From Pirellulales bacterium (GTDB lineage: Bacteria; Planctomycetota; Planctomycetia; Pirellulales; Lacipirellulaceae), in NCBI GenBank assembly GCA_019636345.1, contig JAHBXQ010000010.1, forward strand, positions 84,462 to 148,461: a stretch of 64,000 nucleotides of DNA. Reading direction: 5' to 3'. The notes below the pieces were generated by a model. The model had not been told where the DNA came from. It did no database searches and worked only from the letters and a program-made list of their open reading frames with translations. Made by a program: the position numbers and the translations under genes. The first letter of the stretch is position 1. Each line of letters begins with the position of its first letter. This document shows, piece after piece, positions 63,128 to 64,000 of the stretch.

Positions 63128-63478
63128 ATGCCGTACCGCCTTCTCGCTGCCCGCGAACTCGCCGAATTTCTGCGGGCCCTGGCGCATCCCCGACGCATTC
63201 AGATCCTCGAAGAACTCCGGGGCGGCGAACTCCCCGTCGCCACGCTGGCCAAGGCCGCCGGGCTGGCGCATGCGACCGTGTCGCAGCACCTCATGGTCTT
63301 GCGAGCCCATCGCGTCGTCGCCGAACGACGCGAGGGAAGACAGGTCTATTACCGACTCCGTTCGGACGAACTCGCGGACTGGCTCGTGCAGGGCATCGAT
63401 CACCTGCCTCATCTGGACCACGAAGCCAGCGAGGTGCGCAAGGCGATCAAGCGGGCAAAGTCCAAGTGGTCCGATTAA
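63128..63478 (+). CDS. ArsR-family winged-helix repressor
   Basis: A 116-residue helix-turn-helix regulator. The core is ELAEFLRALAHPRRIQILEE, LPVATLAKAAGLAHATVSQH and LMVLRAHRVVAERREGRQVY, the standard ArsR/SmtB winged helix, followed by YRLRSDELADWLVQGIDHL and a charged helical tail. The classic arsenic or zinc Cys sites are absent: there are no Cys residues in the whole protein, so it responds to something other than thiol-bound metal. Two His near the end (HLPHLDHEASE) could bind metal. The ribosome site AAAGGGA lies before ATG 63128. The operator lies 60 bp upstream. Confidence 0.88.
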   Translation: MPYRLLAARELAEFLRALAHPRRIQILEELRGGELPVATLAKAAGLAHATVSQHLMVLRAHRVVAERREGRQVYYRLRSDELADWLVQGIDHLPHLDHEASEVRKAIKRAKSKWSD

Positions 63479-64000
63479 GCCGCGGGCGCCGGCGATCTCG
63501 CTGACCGGATTCGGCAGATCGCGGACGACGAGAGCCTCGCTCCCGACGACGGGCAGGAGATCTCCGTCGCAGTCAAGGCGCCGTCCTGAAACGGGCCTGT
63601 CTGGCAGCACGGCCTGACGCGCCTCGCTTCCCGACCCGTGATCCTGGGAGGATTCACGGAACGGGACCTCCGGCCCCGCTCACAATCGCAAATCAACAAG
63701 CCGAACGCACCGGGCCCGCTGTTCGTTGAGGGCGCCATGACCTTCCCGCCGGGCGCTGCATGTTTCGAATGCTGCTCACAACTCACGGACCGTGCCGAGC
63801 GCCAAACAGTCCGCTAGGCGGAAGTCTTCATCGCAGGTCCTCTCGGCGCGGTCGACCGGTCGTAGGCAGTTCGCGGTTCGGGAGCCAAGTGATATTGGGC
63901 CGCGACGCGGCTCGACGCGCGCACTTCACTTGACGTTCCTGGCGGGGAAAACGTTCCTAACGGAGAGAGAATGCCGGAACTGCTGAAGAAGTCAATCAAA
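63479..64000. other. 522 bp to the window end, no gene recognised
   Basis: Contains repeat copy B (63581-63721). The open frames here show no domain. One minus-strand frame that contains copy B shares amino acids with the frame across copy A only because both lie on the repeat. The last 200 bp are unassigned. Confidence 0.5.
63581..63721 (-). repeat. Copy B of the ~140-bp inverted repeat
   Basis: Reverse complement of copy A (60632-60775). Its outer end reads CGCACCGGGCCCGCTG on the + strand, which pairs with the outer end of copy A. No IstA-like sequence follows it inward. No target-site duplication is seen outside the two copies. Confidence 0.8.

Overview
The window is high-GC DNA (roughly two thirds G+C by eye) from a planctomycete, most likely of the Pirellulales type. 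The assignment rests on family content, since no rRNA gene is present: a DUF1549/DUF1553 and DUF1501 pair, a pilin-like DUF1559 protein, a DUF1080 lipoprotein-like protein, four PEP-CTERM surface proteins (three with dockerin-like calcium loops), a tandem double UvrA and many Tat-type exported proteins. I found no tRNA, rRNA or CRISPR array. The species cannot be named from this sequence.

Layout. 1-8.6 kb: a RecQ helicase cut by the window edge, a secreted leishmanolysin-like metalloprotease, a REP-associated transposase between REP palindromes, a four-gene leftward cluster (His-rich protein, DUF1559, two related PEP-CTERM proteins), an intradiol dioxygenase and a HAD phosphatase. 8.7-16.1 kb: a 2444-residue double UvrA with an unexplained C-terminal region. 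16.3-20.2 kb: SGNH hydrolase, dGTPase, PIN-TRAM membrane protein, then a gene-free stretch full of hairpins. 20.2-25.3 kb: DUF1549/DUF1553, DUF1501, DUF998-like membrane protein and flotillin-like FloA. 25.5-30.5 kb: an NtrC-type response regulator divergent from a hemerythrin gene that has a textbook sigma-54 promoter, a CBS-pair protein, a PGRP-type amidase and a lactonase. 30.5-36.4 kb: two unidentified envelope proteins, a Tat-exported superoxide dismutase, a small membrane protein, DUF1080 and a YhiN-type flavoprotein. 36.5-40.3 kb: the bifunctional proline catabolic enzyme.

40.4-45.3 kb is the accessory part: a palindrome-dense gap, a Y-family polymerase with a downstream SRAP-like gene under a palindromic operator, a decayed IS256-type transposase, and a lower-GC SIR2-domain gene of the type found in phage defence. 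45.3-55.4 kb: ABC-F ATPase, a 26-bp inverted repeat, apolipoprotein N-acyltransferase, metallophosphoesterase, HAMP-domain protein, a surface aspartic protease, UDP-glucose dehydrogenase and PurE. 55.4-64 kb: TPR-AAA ATPase, TPR membrane protein, an unidentified membrane protein, then a 3.1 kb block bounded by about 140-bp inverted repeats that contains an IS21-like relic, a DUF4914-like P-loop protein and a divergent ArsR-type repressor.

Best leads: the SOS-like operon (operator inside a sigma-70 promoter, apparently leaderless polymerase mRNA, divergent SRAP partner with its key residues); the REPtron whose REPs write the C-termini of two surface proteins; the sigma-54 activator and hemerythrin pair; the hairpin cluster near 19.9 kb whose stem mismatches become G-U pairs on the + strand; and a possible metal-responsive PEP-CTERM cluster with a 22-bp palindrome upstream. 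All functions are inferred from reading the sequence; no database search was run.
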